Assembly: GCF_004379255.2 (NCBI RefSeq)
Contig: NC_056046.1
Location: 2,666,001 to 2,730,000, forward strand
Direction of reading: 5' to 3'
DNA length: 64,000 bases
Origin: Salvia splendens
Lineage: Eukaryota; Streptophyta; Magnoliopsida; Lamiales; Lamiaceae
Shown here: positions 23,349 to 35,879 of the stretch, in pieces
How positions within the stretch are numbered: the first letter of the stretch is position 1
Layout: each line of letters begins with the position of its first letter
Program-made: the position numbers and the translations under genes
Notes under the pieces: model-generated
The model's input: only the letters and a program-made list of their open reading frames with translations
Databases searched by the model: none
What the model was told of the DNA's origin: nothing

Positions 23349-24087
23349 TGCAAAAGCTTCTCCTTTTTAGCAATGACCCAAAACCTAAGAAACACAGAAT
23401 TCTTCCTTGAATGGGAAGGTGGGAAGGTACGTCGCTTTCTTCAAGAAGTACAACCTCTCATTTCGCAAAGATTCAATCTTTCCCACTTTCTTGTAATGCA
23501 GAGGTATAACCCTTGCTCCAATTCCAAGATGTGCAGACTCACAGCCCTGTAATGGTTTTCCAGCACAAGCTTCTCCTTTTTACAGTAGAAGAAGAAGAAA
23601 AGATTAACCCTTTTTCACACACTCCACTACTAACTTAAATATCTGCATTTATTAGTATCAAATTAATTTAATAGGTACACACAAATGTTAGGCAGGAGTA
23701 TGATGCTATTGACTGCTGTCTCTGTTCATTAATGTAATAAATATTGTGGCATTTATTTCCATCCTTATTTTGCTTCTATTACTTTGATGTGAATTTATAA
23801 ATGTAATTTAAGAAAGATAAAGACAGGAGTTAATCTGCCACCTAGACTTGGGCGGCGTGAAGATAAACGTTTTTGTAAGTAAACAAGAATCATCAACGGG
23901 TATATTGAAAAAAATTGGATCTTTTATCTTTTGGTGTTATTTGTTTCCTTTCAACTAGGTTTTTGTTTGTCTGTTTCTTCAATCTTGCCCTTTGATTGTG
24001 ATGAAAACCGGCCAAAATGTTTGATAAGAAATTACTACTCTAGTTTTTACTTATTGACGGTTAAAGGATCCATCTAGGAGAACTATT
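23349..24087. other. Spacer and subtilase promoter region
   Basis: A 14- to 15-base sequence, AGCTTCTCCTTTTTA, recurs at about 23355 and 23569, suggesting a small local duplication next to the subtilase start. No other gene recognised. Confidence 0.4.
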
Positions 24088-24720
24088 AGAGCATCTATGA
24101 GGGAATAAGGTATATAAAAAAGATATATGATGTATTTACCTTCTTATAAAGTGAAATATACCCTTTTAAAAAGTAACACGTCCAAAGGAAAAAGGTATGA
24201 AGAAAGTTAAAAAATAAAATAGTAATACAAAATGCATTAAAAAATATAAATTGTAATACATTCTCAAATACATTTTCCCTTGGAGAAGTGTTTTTCATAA
24301 AAAGAAGTCAAATATGGTATTTGTAAGATTTTACCATTCAATTGATGGGGAGGTAAAGATACATCTTCAAAATGTGAAAATGTATAATACATTCTCAAAT
24401 ACCTCTCCCATTGGAGAATAATTATTCATAAAAAAAGGTAATTATGATAGTTATATTAGTTTACCTCTCCATTTACCTCTCCTCTTGGAGATGTTCTTAG
24501 AGCACTTGAGGTAAATGAAGAGGTAAATGATTATAACTATCATATTTGTCTTTTTTTCATGAAAAATAAAAAAAAAATCACTCTTCAAAAGAAGTTATTT
24601 GAGAAGGTATTATATTTTTTTTCCATTTAAAAGAGGTACATTACCATCCATTAATAGAGAGATAAAATTTTATATCATAAAAATCATTCTCAAGTGAAGT
24701 TATTTGAGAAGATATTATAT
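24088..24720. repeat. MITE-like direct and inverted repeat cluster
   Basis: A unit with ATACATTCTCAAATAC followed by TTGGAGAA and a CATAAAAA tract occurs near 24250 and again near 24388 in direct orientation. A diverged inverted copy lies at about 24510-24610. Inner parts (TATGATAGTTAT... then TTACCTCT) pair with the inverted copy. The left edge reads TTAGAGCATCT (24087) and a right edge GATGTTCTTAGAGC (near 24490), resembling Harbinger-type ends. Probably two or more nested MITEs. Confidence 0.6.
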
Positions 24721-26340
24721 TTTTATGTTTTGGAATGCATTTTCTACTATTTTTTTAGTTTAGAAAATAATTTATCTTATACTTTTTGTTTCTTTTAGAG
24801 TTTGTTACTTTTTAGAAAGATAATTTTTCTTTTAAGAATGTAAATAGATGATATACAATTTTTTATATACATTTCTTTCCTGAAGATGCTTTTAAAACGC
24901 CATTCAAGTTTCAACAAGATCCAAAAAAAAATGAAAAGAGAAAAAATGATAAAAATATTGTTAGTTTAGAGGAATAGAATAATAACTACTCCTATAATAG
25001 GCTATAAATTTTATTTTTCTAATACAGTAATACGGTAATAAGTATATAAGCTTAAATTGTAGTGAATAAGATTATAAGAGTGTGAAAAGAGTATTGCATG
25101 GTTGGTAATTGTGAATTGTAAAGTTTAGATGTGGTCAGCATTAAAAAAAATGGGGCCATTATTAAAGCATATATCATACCCTCATTTTCTGGCACTCAAA
25201 TGGGTAGCACTACAAATGGAATCATTTTTATCATAAAATTATGCACACAGCTTTTATTTAGCATTGCATGTTCATTTTCTTTCGATTTCCCCCAGAAAAC
25301 ATTTTATAGTTATGGAGTAGTATTTTATTTATTGCTTAAAATAATGCTCTACTTTACAACTCGTATATTTATACTCCATAAGATAACTCATATTTATATA
25401 AGTTCGAAAATTTATTAGATTGTTTTTGTACTTGTGTATAATAAAATATACTCCATTAAAGATATAAAGGGAAAAGAAGAATCTCAAATTAAAGGTATAT
25501 ATTAATATGAAGTCAAAATGGATGGGTAGGATACCACAATGAAGTATATGCACGTATATAATTATTTATTAATTAAGTGACAACAAATAATTGCATTAAT
25601 TCTACACTTTTGGAGGTATTCGACGAGACAACAACACGTGTAATTCCAAATAATAATTAAATAAAAGAACAAATTCTTGATCTCAAAAAGTTAAAGATAC
25701 CTAATTTATTTATATATTGTGTTTTCTCATCAACCAATTATTTCCATCAATTATAATGTCAAGAATCGAACATGGACACGTACTTCAATTAATTCACCAA
25801 TTATCAATGGTGAATTAATTATGTATCGATCACACGATTATGCTATATACTAGTATTTGGAGATTAATTAAAAATAAATTAATGCATGTGTAATCGATAT
25901 TAGCATTGTTCCAATAGTAAGTGGATTATAATGATTCCATCTCTTCATGCCTCCCCACAATAAAAAGGGTCATTTAGATTATCAATTATGACTAAAAATA
26001 TCTAAAGTAAAAAGGCCAATTTTACGAGAGACGTTTGATTTTTTTTTTTAATTTTGGTTTCATTTGAAAAGATTAAAGAAGAGAATCCGATTCTTAAAAT
26101 GATTACTTTCACGTTTTCTTCTTCTTTTGTAGTGATAATTTGAACTTTAAAAAGGCACATTGCTAGCACTATTTAACGGTGAGGTGTGGGCTGCCATCAC
26201 TCTTGCTTTAACCTTTTGTTTTATTGCTCACTTTTCTTTTGTGTTAGTTTTGGACTGTTTTTTTTGCTAACACCACATTACTACATTATTGTTTATCTCA
26301 AACATATTATTGCGTATAATTAGTGTACTTTTTTAATTCA
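24721..26340. other. AT-rich spacer, no gene seen
   Basis: Long AT-rich intergenic stretch. Open frames here are short and of low complexity, with no recognisable domain. Confidence 0.5.
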
Positions 26341-26356
26341 TCGTCAATGGTTTATC

Positions 26357-26429
26357 GGCCCAGATTACTATTGGGCCCAAAAAATTAAACTAGCTTTAAA
26401 GAAATGGATTGGGCTTATATCTCAGCCCA
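26357..26429. promoter_or_regulatory. Cluster of GGCCCA/TGGGC site II-type elements
   Basis: GGCCCA, TGGGCCCA, TGGGC and GCCCA motifs occur within about 75 bases, 90-160 bases upstream of the isomerase start codon. TGGGCC/T site II motifs are known binding sites for TCP factors and are common in promoters of housekeeping nuclear genes. Function here is inferred. Confidence 0.55.
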
Positions 26430-26514
26430 CTACAACTAATTCCGTTATCTAAAAATGTGGACTTAAATCTCCATTGAATTACAGTTGAAAACAGAGCGAC
26501 AGTTGAAGGCGACA

Positions 26515-28760
26515 ATGGCGTTATCATCACCTTCGCCAATTCTCCCATTCGCTAATTTCGTAGCAAATCGCAATCCGAGTAAAATAAATAGAAGCAGTAA
26601 TGCGTTATCAATGGTGGTTCGTTCGAGCTACTCCGACGACTCCGCACTCCTCCTTAAAGCTGCCAAATACACTGTGATTTCTCTCTACTAATTTTATAAG
26701 ATTCTAGAAATAATGTGTTTAATTTTTCCCTAATTTTGGATTGCTGTATTCGAATTCATCATTTCTATTCATTATCATGAGCGATGAAGTGGAATTTAAA
26801 GTTGTATAATTGGAAAGATGAAATTTGGTTTTTGTGTGTGTTGAAAAGGTTGATTCGTTTGTGGAGAATGGGATGGTGATAGGGCTGGGTTCCGGTCGAG
26901 CTTCGGGCTTCGCTATTCAGTATTTGGGGAGGCAGATTCGGTCCGGAGCCATTAAACATATTACTGGCGTTCCTACGTAAGCAGGACTACTTGATTTTAG
27001 GGTTAAATTGTTGCAGTTTTGAATGTTGTTGCTGAATTTGGTCTCTTGGTTGATGTGATCTCAATTTCCTGATTGGATATGTGTGTGATCGCCTGCACAT
27101 TTTGGGGATTAATGATGTTATGGAAGCCAGTGATAGGAGGACTTTATTCTTGGTCATCATTTATGATGAAAATATACTACTACTATTGTTATGGAGAAAT
27201 TGGATTCCTTTTTCTTAGAAGCTACACAACAATGCCACGAAAAAAAGGACCAAGTAGGGCATTTTCAGCTTCGGATGTTAGTTATAAATTATCTAGTAGT
27301 TATTGTTTCCTCCTTATTTTCCACTAGGAATGATTGGCAAAGTACAATGCAGATCTGTTGATAGTGCAAGTGAAGCAGCAAAAGCAGGAGTCCCTTTGGA
27401 CCAGTACAGAGACAGCTTCAAAGTAAGCAAGTTTTTCTATCCTTTTGTTTTATGGGAGCAAATGCATGATTGTAGGTAGAAATGGATATATACATAGTTA
27501 GTTTATATGGTGGAGTATCTACTTAATAGGTCCAATAGTTAAATCATACTACTATATTCTTACATGTAGATTGATTTGGCGTTCGATGATGCTGATGTTA
27601 TGGAAGAAGAGTCTCTTGCTGCAGTCATCGGACGCCAGAAGATGCAGGGTGGTGAGTCGATAATTGAGGAGAAGGTCAGTCAAAAACACTCATTCTTACT
27701 TCTGTAATGTCATCTATGGGAGCAAGAGAAAGAACTAATACGAACTATCATCGCTTTAGCCATTGTTTCAATATGTCTTGCTTGGTCTTGATGAAATCCA
27801 GTGCTTTGTAATAGATCTTTTGTCGCATCTCTCATTGTGATATGGCTATGATGTGCCATCTTGGTCATATCATATTTAAGCATGGCTTCCTTTTCTCATT
27901 GGCATTTCTTGTTCAGATACATTGGTTAAATCTGCTTTACAGACCATACTGAAAACGGCTGGGAAACTGGTCCTCATCGTTACAGCAAAGCAATATCAAG
28001 GTGCTGTCGATGGATCCATTCCAGTCCTAATTGAATCTGTAAGGTTTAAGTGCAAGTGACGTTGATAAATATTTTTGTCGAACCTTACAATTGATGTATA
28101 TTACATGCTAGGTCAACTGGCTGGAGACTGCTGAAGAAATAGATGACCTATTTCTCGGTGATGCTGAGGTACTCCTCAATGCATTACTCCTTTAATACTC
28201 CAATTATGAATACTTCCACTCACCATTGTAACCTAAGAATATACTGTTAAGGTCTGGAGAAGATCATCGGTGGGGTATGCAGGTCCATTGGGAGGCGACT
28301 TTCCGATTGTCACTAAAGAAGGGCATAACGTTCTAGACGTAATCTTTACATCTCCAATTCAAAACCTTGGTACACCTCTTCATCTTGTCTGATCAATTAT
28401 ATCTATAAAAAATATTTTTCAATGGAATTGCATCAATTTCATGCAGCTGAAGTGGCCGATAGTCTTGACCAACTAGCTGGTGTCGTTGAGCATGGTGTCA
28501 TCTCTCGAATCCCGTCAGTTCCTCCCTCTTTCTGCTTCTCTGTGTGTTGTTGCTCAATTCTGATAGGAGTATATATTTTCTCTATTACTATATTGTAATT
28601 TGCTTATTCATGTCATAATTTGCCACATCCATTTTCTTTTCAATAAGTATTTAATAGCATTGATCCAGCTGAAAATGGCAGATGCACGGCAGTCATCGCC
28701 GCCGAAGATGGGCTGCGAATTGTTGATAACATTCGCAAGATTGAAGAAAGTAGAGTTTAA
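26515..28760 (+). CDS. Ribose-5-phosphate isomerase, type A, probably plastid (RPI4-like)
   Basis: Nine exons: 26515-26673, 26849-26976, 27353-27422, 27570-27674, 27943-28038, 28112-28168, 28252-28369, 28447-28513 and 28682-28760; 292 residues. Splice phases fit throughout. The N-terminal stretch is Ser/Asn/Pro-rich with few acids, as in a chloroplast transit peptide. The RpiA fold is seen in [15 protein letters not shown] (phosphate loop), the DDAD motif aligned with the catalytic DGAD, and ESIIEEK aligned with the catalytic Glu. The loop around the expected catalytic Lys reads GRQKMQGG instead of IKGGGG, a divergence I associate with the RPI4 branch. The reaction is interconversion of ribose-5-P and ribulose-5-P (Calvin cycle and pentose phosphate pathway). 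The exon 1 donor (ACT|GTGATT) is weak. Catalytic competence is not assured. Confidence 0.9.
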
Positions 28761-29934
28761 TCATATTTTCAAGGAGTGTTGCTGAAAAGAAATTATTACT
28801 CTATAAGCTGTATAAAAAAGGTATACATGCATTTTCTAATTTTAGTACTATGTTTACGTATACCTATTTATTTAATTATTAAGAGTAAATATGTTTCTCA
28901 TATACTATATGATATATCAATGAGAGATAGAATACAAGTTTTGTGTTAGTGTTGATCACAGTAAATAGATACATATACGCTGAATATTTCTATCATTAGT
29001 CAAATTGTTCAATTTTTTCAAACAGAAAATATTTAAAAATTTTAAAAAACAAATAAAATATGTAAATAAGTCTCAAAGTTTTCTCTTCCAATCCCTTGCA
29101 TAAACAGCCAATCTTTTTTAGCAAAAATTATGTGGCCAATAATTTCTCTTTTATGACTAGATGCTAAAGAAGCAATCGAAATTCACACGAGTTAACCTAT
29201 AATATTAATGGTTTTATTTATTTCTTGCTATAGCGTTTGATAGTGTAGAATTATTTAATGGTACCAAATAATGTCATTTTTATTTAAATAAAATAAATGC
29301 TACAATCCTACGTCCAATGGATGTCACAAATGAGAACTTTCAACGATTCCACTCGCTAATAGCAATAATTGATGATATTTTATAAAGTATACTAGTAGTA
29401 CAAGATATGTGTTACAACCTCAACCTCAAAGATGTAACAAAATTTACCTGTATTCACATTATATACAACTATATACTAATGTGACACCTAAATGTAAGTA
29501 AATATTACTCCATTAAGTTGTAAAATGTCATGAGTTTTGTGACATTTCCAAAGGCTACACAAGAGTATAGTTTACGAATACATAAGTCTTTCAAATATTT
29601 GTGTCATCCAAAACACTCAAATTTCCTCTAGACTTTCATTCAAAATTAATAATATTATCAACATAAATGGGCTCAAAACTTGAAAAAATAAGTGCTGGCC
29701 CGATTTTGAGGCGCACTAAAATTCAGTTCAAATTCAGAAATCAGCGACTTTAGCTGAAAACGTTAAGTAAAAAATCGCTAACAAGTAACCAACGCTTCTC
29801 TTTCTTCTCATTTCTCAACTGTGTAAAATCAATCGCATTTGATCTAGCGCGTTTCTTTCGATCGCTATCGAAATTCCCTTCCTTCTCAAGATCTGATCTT
29901 CTCCCCCCAGATTCAAGCTTCAGAGAATCAGAAA
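28761..29934. other. AT-rich spacer, no gene seen
   Basis: Holds the 3' UTR of the isomerase gene and the promoter and 5' UTR of the coatomer gene. The last 150 bases are CT-rich, as in a plant leader. No other feature recognised. Confidence 0.5.
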
Positions 29935-32324
29935 ATGGCGGCGGTTGGAGGACCCGACCCGTTGTTCGGATTGAGGAACAACTTTTACTTGGGGGCGTAC
30001 CAAGGCGCAATCAACACCAGCGAAATCCCTAATCTCTCGCCCGACGACGCCGTTGAGAGGGACTGCCTCGTCCACCGATCTTACATTGCTCTCGGAAGTT
30101 ATCAGGTGCGGTTGGATTACGCATTCTCTTTGGGGATCTGCTTTGAATTTGAGCAGTGTTTGAGCTGGAATTCGCTATCGATCAGATTCTAAGTTTGTTG
30201 GTGATTTTATTGTCTCGAGATTAGTGATTGATTTTTGTGTTGGTTTCTGCTTTTATTTTATGATGATGTGTAGTTGGTGATAAGTGAGATTGATTCCTCT
30301 GCGGCAACACCACTTCAGGCGGTGAAATTATTGGCTCTATATCTCTCCAGCCCTGACAACAAGGTAATTTTTTTTGCTCTATATATTTGTCCAGTCCTAA
30401 TCATAATCCGAGTTTTTTAGCTACATAATATCCGCAGCTCTAAGAGAAAGCGTTTGTTTCCTTCTGTTGCAATTGATGTGTCATTGGCCTGATCTTGTAA
30501 CGTGGAATTCTGCTTGCAAAGTTACTGACATTTTTTCGAGTTTGTCAGTAAATTATGTAATGAAGAAATATTGTTTTTGGCTGTTGATCTGCATTACTCT
30601 CAATTTGAATGAAGATATTACTTAGGGTTGTTTGTACCTGAAGGAATTTTGTGGGTGGGGGTTCCCCTCCAGACTTGAGTGGTTAATCTGATAGATGGTT
30701 AGCAATTTTGTGCCAAAAAGTGGTTTGACGATCATTGTTGGAGGACTAGTAATTCATTTGCTGACTGCCTATCCCAGATTTTTGTCCCAGCTAATTTCTG
30801 TTCATACATGTGTAGGAAACAGTAATTTCAAGTCTCCATGAGTGGTTGGCCGATCCTGCAGTTGGAAGCAACCCCATCTTACGTCTTATTGCCGGGACTA
30901 TATTCATGCACGAACAAGATTATAATGAAGCTTTGAAGCATACACATGCGGGAGGAACTATGGAGTTGTAAGTCCCCTTAGTTCGTGCTGAGTACTATAG
31001 ATATTTTCGCTCAATAATCTCATGAATTGATTCAGTGAGACTTTTGGTAGGCAGATTCATGTGTTGCTTGCAAATTTTTTGATCAGTTATATCTTACTAA
31101 GTTGGCTATGAGTTTTCCCTGTGCTTGTTTGAGAGAGTGTAGTCAACGCGCACACATTTACTTAACGCGTAACTATATTATACTTCTGCAGGCATGCTTT
31201 AAATGTCCAAATTTTTCTTAAGATGCACCGTTCAGATTATGCTGAGAAACAATTGCGAGTCATGCAAGGATTAGATGAAGACCACCCACTTACCCAACTT
31301 GCTAATGCATGGCTTAACTTGGCTGTGGTAAGTAAGGGCCGTTTTATGAGATATATGCAGTAAATTCCAAATTGTGTCTGCCCGTCTGGCGACTTACATA
31401 TATTGCTGTTTGAATCAGGGTGGTTCAAAGATCCAGGAGGCATATCTTATTTTCCAAGATTTCTCAGAGAGGTACGCAATGACTAGCTTGGTCCTGAATG
31501 GGAAGGCTGTTTGCTGCATGCACAAGGGGGAATTTGACGAGGCAGAGACCCTCCTGCTTGAGGCCCTTAACAGAGTAAGTTTGATTTGCTAGACATTTAT
31601 TTTCTTAATGTCCCCAATGCTTTTCTCTAGCATGAGAGTAATTTTGAAGATTCGAATAGTTGCTATTTTCTCTACACCTATTTCACACGAAGCATGCACA
31701 GCTGCTTTCCCATTAGATTTTCCTTCCCTTATGTATGTACTTTGTGCCTTTTGCTTCATATTTACTTTTCCTCTCTTATTTTTCTGTGCCAAATCCTCCA
31801 ATGATTTGTAGCACACTAAGTTAGTCAGAGACATGCTGTAATTTCTTGCCTATTGAACATACTAACTTGTAGTTTTCTGGTCTTCACAGGATGCCAAGGA
31901 TCCAGAGACCCTTGCCAATCTGGTTGTTTGTAGTCTTCACCTTGGTAAATCATCATCGCGCTACCTCAGGTCTGATTTATAGTTTTATACCATAATCTAA
32001 GGGCCTCTGGATCCTTACCATCCTGTGCTGATTAGAAATTTACATAACGGTTCATTAAATGAATGCGAGCTGCTTTAGTTAATCAGGGTTCATCGTGCTA
32101 CCCGTCAGTGTTGTTTGTTTTGGATTTCTTTGCAACTATTCTCTCTGCATTTTTTTCTCTCTCTAGTTTGCCCATAGTTTGCCTGTAAAGACCTGTGACA
32201 ATATTTTGTGTCTTCCTTGTGTCTTTGTAGCCAATTGAAACTGTCACACCCAAACCACACTCTCGTCGTACGTGCATCTGCAGCAGAAGAAGGTTTCGAC
32301 AGAGCAGCCCAAACAGTCGCGTGA
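29935..32324 (+). CDS. Coatomer subunit epsilon (epsilon-COP)
   Basis: Seven exons: 29935-30105, 30274-30363, 30816-30967, 31192-31327, 31419-31574, 31890-31969 and 32231-32324; 292 residues, matching plant epsilon-COP (about 292). The start MAAVGGPDPLFGLRNNFYLG is family-typical. The body is a chain of TPR-like helix pairs, e.g. HALNVQIFLKMHRSDYAEKQ and GGSKIQEAYLIFQDFSERY, then KGEFDEAETLLLEAL and LANLVVCSLHLGK. The C-terminus ends AEEGFDRAAQTVA. Epsilon-COP stabilises alpha-COP in the COPI coat, which buds vesicles from Golgi membranes for retrograde transport to the ER. All seven exons and splice sites look intact; no lesion seen. Confidence 0.96.
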
Positions 32325-32842
32325 GCAGTGGAGCAGCTTCAATGCAATTGCATTAGTCTGTCCGTCAAAAGTATATTTTTGGCGTAACACCTTGCAAAGA
32401 AATTTGTGTGTGGATGTCGTCATTTGTTGAATGGCTTCTTTTTTTATTTTGAAAAGGTCCAACATAACTATTTGATGTTCGTTCGGCTAAGTACACTATA
32501 TTGGATATCACGACGGATACATTTGAGCCTCGAGTTGCCTACGCTTACAATTCTATTGCTAGAGAAACACTATTGTTATAAACTTCTGGGATACATCTCT
32601 TGTTTCTTGAGTTGAACTTTTCATCTCCTTCTTCTTCTCGTTCAAGTAGTTTTCCCAAGATTTTATCCATTCTATTCAAATGAGCAAATTAATACATGAA
32701 TTCTGAAATTATTAAAAATTGAACTCTTTGATCAACTATTCATTCAACCAAAAGTTGCAAGTAAAATAATCAGTCTTCTACAAATGGCTAAATGAGCAAA
32801 TGGGTAATAATAAAGTTTTATTACTGAATAATATACTGTATT

Positions 32843-32915
32843 GGGGATGTAGCTCAGATGGTAGAGCGCTCGCTTAGCATGCGAGAGGTACGGGGATCGA
32901 TACCCCGCATCTCCA
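32843..32915 (+). tRNA. tRNA-Ala (anticodon AGC)
   Basis: 73-nt cloverleaf. The acceptor stem GGGGATG pairs with CATCTCC (one G-T pair), discriminator A. D arm GCTC/GAGC, anticodon arm CTCGC-TTAGCAT-GCGAG with AGC anticodon, T arm CGGGG/CCCCG. The wobble A would be edited to inosine. The G-U pair near the top of the acceptor stem is the expected alanine identity feature. No intron. A T-rich run (TTTCTTTTTT) right after the gene serves as a Pol III terminator. It lies in the spacer between the convergent coatomer and epimerase genes. Confidence 0.96.
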
Positions 32916-33357
32916 TTTCTTTTTTCTTTTAATTTTAACTTCTTTTACCTTTCAATATTTTCATTTTTTGACATTTTTATATATATTTTTTCCATTCTTT
33001 TTTAACCATTTATTTATTATTTTTATTATCTTCTTTTACCAGGGGGCAAGAACCTGTTGAAGAATAACCAAAGGATTTTTCATTCAAGAATTGCTACAAT
33101 AATTATAAGCTATGCTATAATACAAGAATAATCTATACCTCTCATAAACTATTATTCAACTAAAAATGTCTCCAAATCATAATCATTATATATTGTCATC
33201 CCTACCATTCTATCAAATGTATCTGAATAGAGATGTAAAAGAATACATCTCTCTCTCTTTCTCACTCCAACTCTACGAAAAACTTCCCGAAACCAAGGCT
33301 CGGACGTGGGGTTCCGTTCATGTTAGTCCTCCGAATCCAAATATCTCGAGCTTCTAT

Positions 33358-35879
33358 TTACGCAGACATCATCAGAGGAGCGCCGTACCCATTCTGGTGT
33401 GCCTTCTGCCATCTCCACGCGACCTGCAAGCTCTCTTCGAGGTTGGTGTGTCTCGCTGTCCAGTTCAGCTCATTCTTGATCTTGGACGGGTCGCTGTACA
33501 CTTCTGCATAATCACCGGGCCTGCGGGGAAGGAATTCGACTTTTATGGGCACCCCCGTCGCCTTCTTGCAGGCTGCCACGAACTCATTCACTGAACTGCC
33601 TGAGATGGGGTGAAACAAACCGTTTCAGTTACAAGCCTGACGTTTTAACCTGTAAGCGTGAACATCGAAAGGTGGCTTTACCTTTTCCTGTACCAACGTT
33701 GTAGATGCCTACATGCCCGGGCTTGGCTTTCTCGAGGGCTTTGGCATGAGCGTCCACTAGATCAGTGACATCAATGTAGTCCCGGATGCAGGTGCCGTCT
33801 GAAGTCTTGTAATCTGTTCCACGAACCTGTGTTTGGAAGATATTCGATATTTTTACAAGAAAGATGTATGCAAGAGACAGCTTGTGTACAAGAACAGTTC
33901 TCGAAGTTTTCAAGGCATTTGGTTGGTGTTGAGTCGAGTAGCAACACTGACCTTGAGACCCGGTATTATTCCACGAGCAGCATCGAAACACGCACCAGAT
34001 ATCCGTCCATGTTCACGTAGTTCAGGCCGGGGAGCTTCACCGAGCCTTCCCTCAGGATCCGAACCAATCACATTGAAGTATCTGATAGATTAACAAAGTA
34101 AGAGAATTGAGGTACAAAATGCAAGCATAAACGAGTTTCAGCTACTCGGTGAATAAAACTGGGATAGTACAAGTAGTTTGCTCGATTATTGTTGCAATCT
34201 GATGTTAGAAGGTATTCACAGTAAAAAAACTCTACCTTAAAATCATGACAGCCATATCAGAGTTCTTATGAAAATCAAGAATGATATCCTCTGCCATTTT
34301 CTTGGCTTTTCCGTATGGATTTATGGGAACCTGCAAAATGTCAAAAAAAAAATGGACTTCTTAGTCGACAGATCTCACCTAACAAAGCAAAAGCACTAGA
34401 CTAGAAGTGTAAACTTCATCAACCCTCCTAAGTCCTAACCTGTGGGGTTTCTTCTGTAATTGGCATCTGGTCAGGTTCCCCGTATGTTGCACACGTGCTA
34501 GAATAAATTAATGTCTTCACTTCATGAGCCGCCATGGCTTCTAATACAACAAGAGTGTTTGATGTAATATTGTGATAATACCTGTTTTGCAAAAATAGTT
34601 AGGTCAGGAATTTATACAAGGAAGAAATGCACATATTGCTATTGCTAGGTTCCGTTGTTCTTAATCGCAACGAGAACTAATATAAGATACACTAAAAGAA
34701 TTGGCTTCATCAGGATTCAGAAGAAGAATTTAACAAAGAGTCAAGTTTGCCACCCAATGAAGTTTGAGATTTCAAAAGTTCAAAACACAGATACGAACTT
34801 TTGGAACAGTGGATTTCAAGACGAGGCCTTCTTTTTAGTTTATTCTGGCAAGTCTGGACCAGCAGTTACCCTATCAATTTTCTTATACACAAAATTATCA
34901 ACGATCACTAACCAATTACAGATTATCTAAAATCATTTCTAAGCTCTACGCAACAGTGAGGACATAATCTAATGGACGTTGTGAAGCAATATCAAAAGAT
35001 ACTCACTTGAGAGGATCCATAGTACTCTCTCCAACATATGCCACGGCAGCAAAATGCATCACTGCATCAAATGCATTCTCAGAGAAAATTTTCCGGACCT
35101 GTAAGTTAACCAAGGAATAAACAAAGGTAAACACCTTTGTGAACTCAATCACCTAGAAAAGAATCATAAAACAAATAGTACAGTGACGATACCGATTTAG
35201 CATCTCCTAGATCAGCATAAATAAACTGAAGCCTCCCCGGCTCAGGAAATAATTGTTGGAGGACATGAATGGCACCAAGGTTCCCTCGTGAGAGATTGTC
35301 CTGTCAATAAAAAATGCACCTCAGATCGGTCACAGGAACCAATTGTGGCAATTGTGAAGTGCAGAGAACTATGAATATCAGAAAGATACCACTATGGTTA
35401 CACGGTAAAAATCCTTCAGAAGTCGCAACGCTGCATGTGAACCAATGTATCCAGCACCTCCGGTTACCAATACATGAGTCACACCAGGTTCATGACTGGA
35501 GAACTGTATGAATTCACAAAAAAGTTTGCACATTTAATCCTCAGAGACTCGTAAACATGCAAATAAAGCAATGGCAGGCAGGAAATCGAATCAATACTTG
35601 GCTTGGGGTGTTGAAAGTTGGGGAGTGCTTGAGCATAAGAATGCACAAAGCTGTAAGAGTGGAAACCATCAAGATTTTACCACAAAAATTGTTCTTCTTC
35701 TTTGGATCCGCATAATCCATGCCTGCAAAAAAGAAGAAATAAGAACACAATCGATGCAGAAACTACTAGAGAGACGGGGAAAGACAAGCAAAGACGCTTC
35801 AGAGATGGAGAACTCCACCTCCTAGAGACATAGATCTATTGGACCTCGGCTGAGCTCTGATCCTATTGAAACTCAGCAT
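33358..35879 (-). CDS. UDP-arabinose 4-epimerase (MUR4/UXE type)
   Basis: Ten coding exons: 35819-35879, 35598-35722, 35390-35503, 35193-35300, 35007-35098, 34440-34581, 34236-34330, 33952-34081, 33682-33826 and 33358-33599; 417 residues, versus about 419 for Arabidopsis MUR4. The protein is a type II Golgi membrane protein: a short cytosolic tail with [11 protein letters not shown], then a signal anchor ([15 protein letters not shown]), then an SDR-fold epimerase. NAD loop [11 protein letters not shown], catalytic Ser in YSSTCATYG, and Tyr/Lys of YxxxK in NPYGKAKK are all present. The anchor and the C-terminal [16 protein letters not shown] segment separate it from cytosolic UDP-glucose 4-epimerases. 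It interconverts UDP-xylose and UDP-arabinopyranose for cell-wall arabinan and arabinogalactan. An acceptor near 35970 suggests a leader intron reaching towards 36.9 kb. Confidence 0.95.

Noticed and set aside
23076..23552. 158-codon plus-strand frame beside the subtilase start
   Set aside because: Overlaps subtilase exon 1 in antisense; no recognisable domain.
32843..32915. tRNA flagged as a possible pseudogene because of its T-loop ATCGATA
   Set aside because: All stems pair, and as far as I recall plant tRNA-Ala(AGC) genes share this T-loop.
33166..34093. Plus-strand frames over the epimerase
   Set aside because: Antisense to confirmed epimerase exons 8-10.
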